Source of the DNA: Colias croceus
Lineage: Eukaryota > Arthropoda > Insecta > Lepidoptera > Pieridae
NCBI RefSeq assembly: GCF_905220415.1
Contig: NC_059548.1
Coordinates: 5,148,501-5,212,500 of the forward strand
Direction of reading: 5' to 3'
Length of the DNA stretch: 64,000 nucleotides
The notes beneath the pieces were generated by a model. That model saw only the letters and a program-made list of their open reading frames with translations. It did not search any database and was not told the DNA's origin. Below, in pieces: positions 38,201 to 50,319 of the stretch; positions within the stretch are counted from its first letter, which is position 1; every line of letters begins with the position of its first letter. The position numbers were made by a program, and so were the translations under genes.

Positions 38201-41200
38201 TGTTTACCAGGTAGTGTACTTTAATTTACATTAGACAAGATTAGCAAAGAATCATCCCTAAGCCAAGGTTTTTTTCAAAAACAAGCTTTCGTATTTATTT
38301 ATTTTTTTATTTTTATTACTGTACACAAGTACAATGCATTTATTTTTAAATCTTAAAATTTATAACTCGTTAAGAAGCAATAATTGTTTATTTAAATAAT
38401 TCTAACTCTACTTGTAAATAATATGAAAACTAGAACAAGTTAAAATAAACACGAAAGCGATGGCTCAAAGTGGAAAATCGAAAGGTCGAATTAAGTTATC
38501 CATTACACCTGTACCAGATTAGTTAATTTTTAGATTCGAGCCAGACTTCTAGATACAAGCTAGACGGAGATCTAATGCGGTGCTATTACGTGTATTGATA
38601 GCAATAATGACTTGCTTGTTATGCTATTCTACTTCTCTAGACTCTATGAGGTATCGATGCTTGTATCATGGTAATTTTATTTTTGTTGATATATTGGAGT
38701 TCTCATAGAAGGAGAAATAAATATATGAATAAAGGAATCACAAAAATCAGTTTAAAAGTCTTTGACATCTTAATACTTCTTGATACATTGGTATTACCAT
38801 ATAATTTCACGTAATGTAGAGTCATAGCCCATAAGACGTTCAGTAATCGCTAAGGAAAGTTTAATGTTTAATCTCACGCATTTGATATCACCGGATATCA
38901 AATAACAATTTTCATTATTGATGAGGACAAACTTAGGAGCTTCAAAACTTTGTATAGATCTACTGTTCAAAATTCTCTAAATTCACATAGGAAAATTATA
39001 AGAAGAATTAAAGATTATATTTTAGGTACAACACGTGATTTTTATAATACTATACAATACGATGACCAGTGACGTCATACAACGTGTCGAAAAGTGTTTT
39101 TGTGTTGAACATTAATTTTAACAGTGGATACAAATTTTTAGCAAATGCATAAAGCACAAAAAGTACAAAGTTGTTAACACCGTTTTCTAAAAAAGGTGAT
39201 ACAAAATACAATAAGAATGAACTCAATTCGCAAACATTAGTCCGGTCTCTATCTCTACACGTAATTCGGAATCCAATCAATTATTAAACCAAACGGCAAC
39301 TTTCGGCCGAGCCAACTTGGGCGGATATAAAGTTGTGACGTCATTTAGTTATTTACGTACTACCTTAGGATCGACATTTGACCTGAATTAAAAGATCGCA
39401 TTATACAAACTGTAGTGTGTGTATAGATAGAATAAAAATAGCGAATACTGTCTTATGTAGAGACTTACGTAAACTTCACTTGGTAAAAAAGTTTCAAGAA
39501 TATTATAATGGTCTAATATATACGATTTATTTTAAAATATGATTCAAATTATAAAGGAGTACAAGGGCCTAAGAAATAAGAGGAGGCAGTTTAAAGAAAA
39601 AAAGGAAAGGCAAAATTAAAATTGTGCATAATTACATAGAATTAAAATTTAACTTGGAAAGTTAAATTATGTAGGTATTCATTTACAAAGTATATATTTC
39701 ATGCATAAATAAATTTTGATTTATCTTGAAATAAATTATTATAATTTGACGTCATGTTATTGTGAAAGCAAATTGTCGGAGCCGATTTTACGCAAATTTA
39801 ATTAACAAGAATAAAGTGAAATCTTAACTTAACCAATTTTTTCTTGGGTAGTGAGTATTCAAAGTAATCTTAGGCAGAATATTTGGTTGCCATTGATAAG
39901 ATTGTTTTTAATTTATTTTAGGTTTTTTGTTAATCGTTATATATCATTTCTTAGCGATAAAATTGTTTAAGATTACTTCATTTTCATAGAAATCTTCTTC
40001 ATTTTCAGATATTTATTCTCTTAGATAAGACAATGAGCTTCTCGTAAATATTATTTGTTACATTCAGAGATACATAGAGTCACATATAGGTTACCCTTAT
40101 CAATAAATCGAAAGATCCATTCCAGTCAGTTTCTTATGGTTTTCTCGATTATACGAGCATATTCTTATCAAAATTATAACTATTTTAAGCTAAGAATAAG
40201 TCTGGTAGTGTTTAAAAACTCACTGAAGTGGGTATAATAAATATACTTTTTTTACTGAATAGTTAATTAAAATGCCTCTTCCGTGTTCTTTTTGGGGGAA
40301 GACAGAGAAGGATCCAAAGATTTCTCTGGTTGTTAATACGTGTGTATTCATGCCGATAAAAACGAATTTTGTGTAAAGGTATCCAAATATTAATTTATTT
40401 ATATGTCTTATACTTATACTCGAACGTTGGAATATTTATTTATTCAACTGGACTTCGTAAAGAAGTAGGTACTTTGCTTACGACAATTTTAAGGTGCAAA
40501 AGAAGTCAATTTTTCTTCTCTTTAATAAGGAGATTTATCATCATGTTTATTTACTTGGTCCTGACGATATAATTGTAGGTAATAACTACTTTCCTTGCAC
40601 TTCTCCTTTTCTTTTCTTCTTTCTTTTTAAACGTTTAAGAGGTGCAAAACTGTTTAGAGCTTTAAATGTTGACAAATTTTGACCTGAAATAAGGTTCTTT
40701 ACTCCTTTTATTTAGTGCTTCTAAAATTTAATGATCGGTTTGAAGCTATATATTATTAATTATTAGAAACGTTATTATTTATGTCTACTGTCGCATAAGA
40801 ATGAGACGCGAAAACTTTTCGAAGAACTTAAAAGCCTAGGAGAATTAATTTTAATATTAAGTGTTAGCTTAATACTTTATTTCGTAACGTTTTATTAAAT
40901 GGGGGTAATATGAAAATCGAAAAACGTCAAATTAACATATAAATTGTGATGTAGAGCATTTGCTCTACATTGCATTGGTTCATATTTCAATGATGTCTAG
41001 TGAAATAGCCTTAATTTGCTTTAATTTATGAAATTATATTGAAGTGTAAAGAAGCAGATCAATGTGTCTACAACTAGAAGTTTTAAGTACGGAGTAGGTC
41101 AGGACTAAAATAGATTGCCTTGTGTTTGACTCAATCGGAACACAACACTAATAATGCAGTACAGTCTAGGGCGTATCTTAGTTCTATATCTGGTAAAAGC

Positions 41201-41860
41201 AACTATTATGGTGATTAAAATTCGGATATTTTAGAGATTTTAGAGCTGCAATGGCGATTGAATCTTTCGTCTTTATCTCGTGCTTTCGCTCCGTATTCTT
41301 TCGACAGAAACTTCCTGAATGTTGCTTACGTTTTGTATTTATTATTTCCTTGTTATTATTTACTAAATAATATTTGAGATTATCTATTTATCGTGATAGT
41401 AATGGTTTAAAGATTGAATGTCTAAAACTTTTTCAAAGTTTATAGAAGGATCATTAGGTACGTATATTTTAGATTTCAAGTTCTGCGCCATAGTTTTTCG
41501 CAATCCATTTTCCTATTTTAGCTTTATTTTAATCTAAAATAATATGTAGAGTTTTTAGAGTACACTATTTTCTAGATAATATATTGTATAGACATCAAGC
41601 AAAAGGATTGCGTCGCTCAGGCCTCCATTCAAACAGAGTAGTTTTGTAGTGGAAATGGCTTACTAAGGTGATGCGTCCGAATCGCTACCGAAGCCCGATA
41701 ATGCATTGTCCAGTTACGAACACCCCCCAAAATATAGCGTGCGAAAAAACCTTCACCACCCGCTATCATTAATGTCCCCCCACCGCGCACTAAGCTTCTT
41801 TTTTTAATACATAACTTTTTTTCAAGATGCATTTTTACATGTTTCGGCCTAAAACTTTAC
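32256..41860. other. Non-coding region with C-rich islands
   Basis: No convincing gene occurs here. The 109-codon minus frame at 35611-35940 has no domain I recognise and lacks compositional bias. C-rich islands at about 34190-34250, 34830-34890, 35460-35500 and 41720-41795 contain CCCACC/CCACC strings, some near CATTAAT sites. Short direct repeats (CAGTATTTTT three times near 36255-36290; GAAGGTTTCAAA near 33846-33876) are minor. I see no transposon with clear ends. Confidence 0.5.
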
Positions 41861-41879
41861 ACACCCAGAAGAGTGAGCT

Positions 41880-42678
41880 GACTGAAATGGTAACGCCTAT
41901 CGACTCTCGGATTTCTCTCTCCCACGCGGGCAGAGCGCGCGCCGGACGATAGTGGCGCGAGCGAAACAGCCTATCGCTTGCCTCCGCTCCGTCTTAAACC
42001 AAGATTAAGGCTCTATTCCGATTTTCCATACGCATATTCTTGGACGCAATGCATTAAATGTCAACGGTGACCACATAGTCTCGTGTCATATATTCAAGAT
42101 TAAAATGCAACGTATAATAAATATTTTGTCAACAGTAGAAAGTAGTCGCGTCTGAAAGAAAGTAAACACTATATGTCTCCCTCTAGCGTCCAGTGCGAAG
42201 GCATTCGCGCCACGACAATTGAGTTGAGTTGAATTGAATTGAGTTGGTTAAACCGTAAAAATGGTGCGGGCGGGTATCGCCACGCGAGAAAGAGACGAAC
42301 GAAAGGCGGGTTGGCCGAGACCGCTGCCTTCTTCTCCTCGACTTACGCCGAGGCGCGACTAGTGAACGTCAGCGCACTGACGTGGACGGCCGCATTTGTG
42401 TTAGTCTGTGCCTCGTTTGACAGCCACTGAAAAAAATATTTCGCGCGTTTTTGACAGCTGCAAACGAACTTTGTGCGCGTTCGAAAATCAAACTTTTCTA
42501 AATGTGTTACTGTATTATATTGTACTGAAGGTGGATTTTGTTCGATCTGTGCTAATTATTTGGCTGAACTGGCCGTTGAGACGTTATTAAGTGATGAATC
42601 AGCGAACGCCGGCTAATTAACAGCGTCACTGCTACGAAAACAAATCTTGTACTTCCGATATTTTATAGCTTGGATATT
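41880..42678 (+). promoter_or_regulatory. Candidate host promoter and non-coding first exon
   Basis: GC content jumps here, with many CG dinucleotides (CCACGCGGGCAGAGCGCGCGCC, split across 41921-41943, and the 42170-42420 stretch). The island ends at a strong splice donor, ATT|GTAAGTAT, with GT at 42679-42680. Short upstream frames are present (an ATG at about 42261 gives 33 codons; an ATG at 42591 gives eight codons), and no long frame reaches the donor, so a 5' untranslated exon fits best. The transcription start cannot be placed. If correct, the coding exons lie downstream on the plus strand, probably beyond this window. The gene's identity is unknown. Confidence 0.4.
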
Positions 42679-42680
42679 GT

Positions 42681-45000
42681 AAGTATCATATTGCAATAGT
42701 ACCTATTGTGAACTACTTTTTTATGAATTGTTATTTTTATGCAATTTTTTTTCGTTTCATAAAAATTTAGTAACTTTATTATTATAAGTATAATAAATAA
42801 ATTCCAAATGATTATATTTCAACTCTATCTATTTAATAATGCAAAGATTACAAAATATAACAAACAAAAAAATTGAACAAAACAAATACAATATTTCCAA
42901 AAAAATTAACATAAATTTAATATACCTACATCTCATAAACTAAAATCGCTATTTTAAATTACCGCGACCTTTATTACGAGCGCAAAAAACGTTCACATTA
43001 AAAATCCAAATGCGAACAACATTATAACGCATTGACGAACGATCACGTTATTGTAAATTAAAAACATATGATAGTTTTATATTAAGTTTACGAAAATAAA
43101 AGTTGGGGACGTAAAAAGTTCAAATTTTTCGCGACGCGTTGGAAAAGTTCAGATTGGGCGGGGCGAGCGTTCGAACAGCTGATTGGTTCGGATACGTGTA
43201 TAACATTTTTCCGTAGGTATTTTTTGTACATATATTATTTTTTTTTATATGAAAACTATGCTTATCGCGAGAGGCAGTAATGAGAATTGTAACAAAATTG
43301 TAATGAGTTTCTGGTGATGATATTGTATGAGATTGCTTTTCTATGACACAATATTTTTTCAGTAGTTATATATTAGTTCCTTTTTAATTATTGAGGCTTT
43401 AATCGTATAAAATTCTACTTTAATTTAGATAGTAAATTAATAGATATCAATTTTGTATTACGAATATTAAGAACTACTTATAGGTATAACTCTACATCAT
43501 AGAAAAAATATAAAACAAATTAATATTCATTACTCTTGGCTCTTACTCTGGAACTATCAATTGATTATAAAAATAAACGAATAAATCAAACCAAAAAATT
43601 ATTATTTCAACAAAATCGAAACATTAAATGCTCTACATTTTTACTAAAAAAACCGTTAACAAAAAACGTTTTAATTTGTTATTCTAATTTAACATACAAT
43701 TAAATTAAGAGAAGACTAGTGATATTAATTATCATAATGTAGAAATTCTATCTCATAATAATATGATAAATTTAAGCTTTAATACAGAGAGAAAAAAGCA
43801 AATTTCCGGTGGAAAATTCAGTCAAATAACTAGTTTTTTTATTAGTGTTTTATTTATCATAAATATTTTATAAAATATATCGTAACAACAATAATGTCTT
43901 CCTTATCATCATCGCATCTCATTCATAATATAATTCATTGAACTCAATCAACACATGATTCATTTGTGTCCAACTATGAATCACGTTTCAATTGTCCAGT
44001 TTTAATTTATTGCTCAAAAATCAAGACATAAATATGACTCAATAAAGGCTTTAAGAATACTTAAAATCTTAACGAATTAATGTCATATTTTACTAAATCT
44101 TTAATATTTAAAACTTCTAACAAAACTTCTTTCACTTTAAAAATAAACTCCAAACAGAAAAGAATGTAATATAATATTGTATTCAATAAAAGTTGTCCCA
44201 TTAATTACTGTAAGTCAAATAAAATCACCCCTAGAGGTAAGAATAGAAATGCTAACATCTCGACATTTTACGACAAACAGAACACCGTCTCTGACATCGA
44301 GTTTTATAACCGAACAATTACATTTAATCAGACCATTTCCCATCCCTCACCAACATTCCATAAAAACGTAAGAGCAAAAGAGACAAACGTAACGGTACAG
44401 CTACGCCCATCAATATCTAATTGCTTTTATTATTTTAAGGCATCGTAATCATTATGGCCGCAATAAAAATTGTAATTACTTCTCATTAGTTCAATTAAGA
44501 ATTTTCTAGACACGGTTTAGTTGATATGTTGATTGTGAAACACTGTTGCGATGATATTAAATTACAATACTCTACACTAATCACAGATTTTTCAAGAACA
44601 AGGGAATTCTCCCAAGTGAAATCAGACGATACATTTTATGATCATCAGACACGGATCATATCAATCAATATTAATGATCACATCGAAATATGGAACTAAT
44701 CGATGTTTTTGAAATTTAAATATCCATAAGTTTTAAAATTTTGGAACATCGATTAATTTAATAATTGCTGCTTTAATAATACGTTAGACGTTTCCGTGTT
44801 AAGACAAAATTACGTTTTTATAATATGTAATCAGTTACGCTGTATTACATCACACTAAAGTTTTTCTATCAATTCTTAGTTATTCGTTCACCACCTAAAT
44901 CTCTCTACAATAGCTAATCATAATTATCAAGAACTGGTATAACACAAAAAAAATAATACCACTACTATTATAACAAATTAAAACGCAAGCGGATTATCTG
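42681..45000. other. AT-rich non-coding region (possible first intron)
   Basis: The sequence is A/T-rich with no coding frame longer than 64 codons and no recognisable repeat. If 41880-42678 is a first exon, this is the start of its intron, about 4.1 kb to the exon-like block at 46767. Confidence 0.5.
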
Positions 45001-45039
45001 AAGTTCATTGCAACGCTTTCAATGAATCCCCACGTTACT

Positions 45040-45290
45040 AAGTTTACGAAAGAGCGCGCGAAAAGCGGCGAGAAAAACTTCACCGAAAAGTTTGGCACGC
45101 ACGTGGTTTACACGTGGTCTTGAGTGAAAAATCGCGCAGGTCCCGCGCGCTCCTTGTCCCCTTCCCCTTCACCCCGCACCTCCCCGCGCCGCACTCAACT
45201 CTATCCTTTCTAAACGAGCTGTACTAAGATTTGCCATTTCCGTATTCACTTTTGAAATGCGCGAATTGGCGCGCAAATCATTCATCGCGA
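45040..45290. promoter_or_regulatory. GC-rich island with paired CACGTG boxes
   Basis: Two CACGTG palindromes lie at 45100-45105 and 45111-45116, eleven bases apart start to start, about one helical turn, each followed by G. CACGTG binds bHLH factors such as CLOCK-CYCLE or MYC-MAX types. The island continues with CG-rich and C-rich sequence to about 45200 and a palindromic-looking GCGCGAATTGGCGCGC near 45260. It could be an enhancer or alternative promoter in the putative intron. Confidence 0.4.
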
Positions 45291-45960
45291 TATTTCTTTT
45301 TTTTTAATTAAAAAATTTATGTTTCTTTTGTCTTTGTTTGTAGTTTTATAGACTGCCAATGAATTAACTTTAGCGTTCTTTAGCTTCTTTATATTGTTGG
45401 TTGCATTAATAAATGCATAATAAATAACATTCAATGTCACTTCCATGTAATTAAATATAGCAAAATTGAAAAACTAATGCGCTTTATATGCATAGTTTAT
45501 GATAAATTCGATATGCATCATAAAATTATTATATTTTTAACACCATCATCATCATATAAAGAATTGATTTTAAAAATTTCCTTGAGTCGGCATAGAGCAG
45601 AAGCTTTGATAATATCACACCTAAGTACTTAGTAATAAATGGCAACAACTGAAAAAGCTTCTATGGGAATTTATGATATTTTTTTTTATGACGAAATTAG
45701 ATCTAAGTGACAATTTTAGAGAAATCATTAGTGTCAGAAATTTGTACAAAATACACTTTTTGTGATCAATGAATAACTCTACCGATTGTTTTTCCCTCTA
45801 ATAACAATTATATAAGCGACTACTCAGTTTTTCTTATTACAAAAAGTTCTTCACAAAATTAACATTTTAGCTTCTTTCTCTAAAACAGAATTGAATTAAT
45901 GTAGTAGTGAATATTTATCAGCACAAGACCGATCATTCTCTGATTTTATTATAACCTGTG

Positions 45961-46015
45961 TCATCATTATCATCATTATCAGCCTACATTTGTCCACTGC
46001 TGGACATAGGCCTCG
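45961..46015 (-). mobile_element. RTE-type LINE 3' end with GAT-like tail
   Basis: In minus orientation the sequence encodes RPMSSSGQ and ends in repeated GAT-like triplets (TGATAATGATGATAATGATGA). This GGCCTATGTCCAGCAGTGGA...GAT-repeat ending is a familiar 3' end of RTE-clade LINEs in arthropods. Only about 55 bp remain. Confidence 0.75.
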
Positions 46016-46766
46016 GTCATAATCGGTACTGTGTATTTTATATGAAATTCCCACCGGTTAACCTAAATATAAGACGTGAAATATATTTACAAACTATCTC
46101 TACAGACAACGAGAAAGATCTGTTGATCGAAGAAATTGAATTCTTACAGAAAAGCAGCATACATTTTTCGTTGGAATATTCTGCGTTCTTAAATGCAATG
46201 AGACAATAGTATGGTATTAGATCAATTTTACATTTACTTAGTTTAAGAATCAAAGGAAAAGCGATATCAAAGTTCACGCGTTAGATTGGGATTTGCAATG
46301 AATCTGTATATAATTTGCAGTATTTATTCATTTCTAAATGATAGTATCAATTAACATAGATATTTGTAGAACAGTACTGATGCCATTAGTTGATTGCCAT
46401 AGTTACCAGTAGTTGGTCAAAAAGAAGAACCTAAGGAATAAATGTAATACTTTAAATACAAAATTATAGAGCTGATTAAATTTTTTTCAATGCAATTAAT
46501 TAACGGTAATATTTATTTTCACACAAAGCGTTTTCATATACTAAGTCTAATATTTCAAGTAAGTATGTATAAAAAATCAAACATTAAATTTAACAACAAC
46601 ATATTGGCTGTTCTTAGTACAGTAATAACTATTAGAAACTCCGATTTTCTGTTAGAGTCACATAATCTCTACACTTACAAAGTAAATAAATTTGTACAGC
46701 AAATAGTATAAAGCTATTTTAAATAATTTCAAACAACTTATTAAATTTCTTTTTAATCTTCAACAG

Positions 46767-46861
46767 TCGCGAGATCCGGTCCTGGGACGGCAGCAAGCTG
46801 TTTTACCCTTATTTGAAAACGTCTTCCCTCCAAAGGGACTTCCTATTTGCCAGTGGCTCCG
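46767..46861 (+). other. Candidate internal exon, 95 nt (unidentified)
   Basis: A pyrimidine-rich acceptor (TTTCTTTTTAATCTTCAACAG, 46746-46766) precedes a GC-rich 95-nt block ending in CTCCG|GTAAGT, a near-consensus donor. Two frames are fully open: one starts SRDPVLGRQQAV, the other (first base completing a codon) REIRSWDGSKLFYPYL. Neither matches a protein I recognise, and the block has no ATG, so it may be an internal coding exon or a 5' untranslated exon joined to 41880-42678. Signal quality and composition contrast make it the best host exon here. The acceptor at 55202 is phase-compatible with its second frame. Confidence 0.45.
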
Positions 46862-46941
46862 GTAAGTAACCACTCTGATAGTATCACGAGTATTCCAGAA
46901 CATTCCATATAAATACTATGAACAACTAGACTCACAATCTT

Positions 46942-47136
46942 CTATACTATAATATTATAAAGCTGAAGAGTTTGTTTGTTTGTTTGAACGCGCTAATCTT
47001 GGAAACTACTGGTCCGTTTGAAAAATTATTTCATTGTTAGTTAGCCCATTTATCGGGGAAGGCTATAGGCTATATATCACCTCACTAAGATCAACAGGAG
47101 CGGAGCACTGCGGGTAAAACCGCGGAGCACAGCTAG
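46942..47136 (+). mobile_element. Non-autonomous Helitron-like element (GAAGAG family), copy 1
   Basis: It starts TCTATACTATAATATTATAA, carries GCTGAAGAGTTTGTTTGTTTG and GAACGCGCTAATCT, and ends GTAAAACCGCGGAGCACAG then CTAG|T. TC...CTAG with a T following is the expected Helitron end structure. 195 bp, no coding capacity. Related copies lie at 49672-49886 and 63540-63743. It sits 80 bp downstream of the exon-like block. Confidence 0.8.
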
Positions 47137-47969
47137 TCGATTATAAAGTTCTTCGAAAATGTCCGATCGTTGTTTATAACGGTGCGTTTACATCAAACGA
47201 ACATAGAGCTAGAGCAAGAGCATTCTGTCGTGATATTTTAGTGTAAACGATACCTAACTCGTAATCAGTGTTGTTCAGTATTAGAACATTGCATTCTTTT
47301 CGAACGCACTAAGAACAACGAAATAATGTTCTACACCTACATTTAAAAAAATGACATAGTGGGGTTAGATTTGCTTGTTTGATGTAAATGCTCTGTAGGT
47401 AACATTCATAGAAATTAACACCTCATTTCGTCGTATTCATTTTCAAAGTCTATTTGCATCGCTCATAAGAAAACTCTACCTAATACATGCATAAGTTTTG
47501 CTTTGGACAATTTTAAGCATTATTGTGAGTCTAGTTGCTTTATGTCAATGTTCAATGGCTGGTACGAATTTTAGAGTGTTCCCTTAACGTATCGCGATGG
47601 TACATACATCGTTGTGATTGTATTACAATGCAGATTTGTCGAATGTATGTTTCATCGCGATGCGTGCAGTGGAACGCGGGTGAGAGCCGTTAGAATGAGG
47701 GTCGAATTTTGACCACTAGTAACTACTAGAGTTAACTAACTCTAGTGACAAATATTGAGGAAAATCTTGTATAAAATACATTCTTAATGTTTGAATGTTC
47801 AACAAGTTTATTCAAAGTTCAGAGCTTATAAAAAAAAACATTTTTTTCATGCTACTATGCAAAAATAATAAATTATTTCTTCATTATTTACTAATAAATT
47901 ACATTTTGCAATGACAGTCTTTTAAATTTAACGTTGTAAATGTAATTTTTTTGAGTTTTAACTATGTTG

Positions 47970-48070
47970 TCTACACTAATATTATAAAGAGGAAAACTTT
48001 GTTTGTTTGATTGTAATGAATAGGTTCATAAACTACTGGACCGATTTTAAAAATTCTTTCACCGTTAGAA
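47970..48070 (+). mobile_element. Truncated Helitron-like element (GGAAAACTTTG family)
   Basis: The 5' end TCTACACTAATATTATAAAG and the following GGAAAACTTTGTTTGTTTG, ACTACTGGACCGATTTTAAA and TTCTTTCACCGTTAGAA match the Helitron-like pattern, but the GC-rich 3' hairpin is absent. A lone CTAG at 48075-48078 may be chance. The copy is 3'-truncated. Confidence 0.6.
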
Positions 48071-48078
48071 ACAGCTAG

Positions 48079-49441
48079 AGTATTTATACCTATAAATTAT
48101 CGATTTATACGATAATGCATTTTCCTTTTCCCATCCTTTATATACTAAAAGAATTTTGAGTATCGATAGAATACAATTTAATAAAATGAAATGTAAAGTT
48201 GTAAAGGGTTGAACATCAAATTTTAAAATTTAAATATTAAATTTAAAGCAAACAGTGAACTGCAACAAGTTGATAGTTTTGTCAAACTTACCTTCAGTTG
48301 ACGTTGAAGAGAATTAAAAGTTATATATTATTAAGGAACTATATCGACTTATTTTATTTAGAGGTGATTATGTAAAAAAAATATGGGTTTTAGGAATATA
48401 GGAATTAGCATCAAGGGCAGGTATTTACAGCAAGTTTGTTTTATCTTGAATGTTTAGTGCAGTGTTGAGTGCAGGATTCATCGAGAAAGAATTTCCTTTC
48501 AATTGCTTGCAGCATGGTAAAGACAGCATAGATTCATAGAAAGTACAAGAGCGCTTTATTTTGAAGACCAATTTGAGTTGAAGAAATATTAATTTATCTT
48601 ATACATATTACTGTTATAATATACAATTAAATTTCTATCTACTGAGTAAAACGTATCTTTAAATAATAAAAATATCTATACAAACATAGGTAAGTAAGGT
48701 AGCATCGTTATTTACGCCCCAATGAATTACAATAGTTATCACTGAGTAATTTGTGTTATTTATTATGTAATTCTTGTATTACAAAAGATCCGAGTTTTAA
48801 ATTGAAATAATAATGATGATTCATGAACATATTATTCAATCTATCGCAATACATTTTGTTAATAAAGTGGATAAATAACTTTCTCATATCAAAAAGGGCC
48901 GAAGCAAAAAGAACATTGCGCAAGCGCCGCCATTACTTCCCAAATAAAAGGATATGAATACTTGTAATGATTGCTTAATTCTTTCAAATTGTTAGTTAAA
49001 TTATTTTATTAACACAAGTACAGGTTTCCGGATCATTAGATTATTCCGAATCAAAACATGGGAAGGTCCTTGAATCTAAATGTCATGGGGGCTCATTAAA
49101 CCCGTAGTTGGATACTTAAATTGTTAATCTTTTAAATTAGTTAATTAGTTTGGAATTATTTTGAAGTTTAACAGTTGGTAACCATTACTTTGCATACAAA
49201 GTACTTTGGATGTTTTATTGCGTACTTATATGGACATGATGGTTAGTAAAACACACAAAATACGATTGGATTGTGTAATGTGTTTAGGTTATGAATGAAA
49301 GATGGAATAAAGCTTTTGCCTCTGCCAATATATTCCGCATACCTACTAGTATGCTACTTTTATTTGCACCTTTTATAATGCTTCGCTATTCTCCTTCTAC
49401 TATCTAATTATTCATTTTTCTTCATACTTTTCCTATATCCT
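48079..49441. other. AT-rich non-coding region
   Basis: No coding frame, RNA gene or repeat that I recognise. Confidence 0.5.
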
Positions 49442-49574
49442 AAGGTTGCCTGGAAAATATCGCTTATTAGCGATAATGCCGCCTATTTGTACCGCTCCAT
49501 TGTTTGTGTATTATTTTTGTTTGATATTGTTTTGTTTTGTGTGTGCAATAAAGTGTTTTTTATTTATTTATTTA
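49442..49574 (+). mobile_element. LINE/SINE 3' end, GGTTGCCTGG family, copy A
   Basis: It begins AAGGTTGCCTGGAAAATATC, has a small stem ATCGCT-TATT-AGCGAT, then GCCGCC, an AATAAA at 49547-49552 and a TTTAT-repeat tail. This 3' end is widespread in Lepidoptera and belongs to a non-LTR element. A diverged copy is at 52510-52605. Confidence 0.65.
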
Positions 49575-49671
49575 TGCTATAGAGATTAATGTATCTTCAC
49601 ACTTCTTCTTCATTTAAAAAGACGCAGCTGCCCATTCATGAGAACCAAATTCAATTTATAAATATGCAAAA

Positions 49672-49886
49672 TTTATACTAATATTATGAAGCTGTCATTT
49701 GCTCGAACGCGCTTATCTCAGGAACTAAAAGTCCCATTTGAAAAATTATTTCGGTGTTAGATATAGCCCATACATCGAGGAAGGCTTTATAGCCTTCCTC
49801 GATGGCCTTATGGCTATATAATATTATCATTACGCTAAGACCAACAGGAGGGGAGCCACGCGGGTGAAACCGCGGAGCGCAGCTAG
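49672..49886 (+). mobile_element. Helitron-like element (GAAGAG family), copy 2
   Basis: It starts TTTATACTAATATTATGAAGC, keeps GAACGCGCTTATCTCAGGAAC and ends GTGAAACCGCGGAGCGCAG then CTAG. Its 5' TC is mutated to TT. It contains an internal foldback (49773-49814: CATCGAGGAAGGCT, four bases, AGCCTTCCTCGATG). The next Helitron-like element starts at its 3' end without a gap. Confidence 0.75.
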
Positions 49887-50083
49887 TCTATATATATATA
49901 AAACCCAAAGGTGACTGATATAGTGATCTATCAACGCACAGCCCAAACCGTGTCGGACGTATCGGGCTGAAATTTGGCATGCAGGTAGATGTCATAACGT
50001 AGGCGTCCCCTAAGAAAGGATTTCCCGAAATTCTTGCGGGAACGGGGTAAAGATGCACGTACAAAGTCGTGGGCGGAAGCTAG
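49887..50083 (+). mobile_element. Helitron-like element (CCCAAAGGTGACTG family)
   Basis: It starts TCTATATATATATAAAACCC, contains GGTGACTGATATAGTGATC, GGGCTGAAATTTGGCATGCA and CTAAGAAAGGATTTCCCG, and ends GGGCGGAAG then CTAG|T. Its first base is the T directly after the CTAG end of the preceding element, so it is joined head to tail with a different family. Confidence 0.75.
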
Positions 50084-50270
50084 TCGTATATATAACGATA
50101 CGTCCTTGTTGGATGTAGGTTAGGTTAATGATAATTGAAAAATTGATACCATTATTTTTATGTTTACAGTGAAATTAAAAATCCAGCAATCTCATCATGC
50201 GGTTACATTGTTAAAACATGATATATAGCCTATTGATTATTCAACGTATATTAAATCTACAATCTAATAG

Positions 50271-50319
<49 letters not shown>

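Noticed and set aside
41040..41062. GTGTAAAGAAG, similar to part of miR-1
   Set aside because: Only an internal run matches, the seed is different and no hairpin is visible.
43711..43733. GAAGACTAGTGAT, similar to the core of miR-7
   Set aside because: The seed base before GAAGAC differs, the 3' part does not match, and no opposite arm that could form a precursor hairpin is present nearby.
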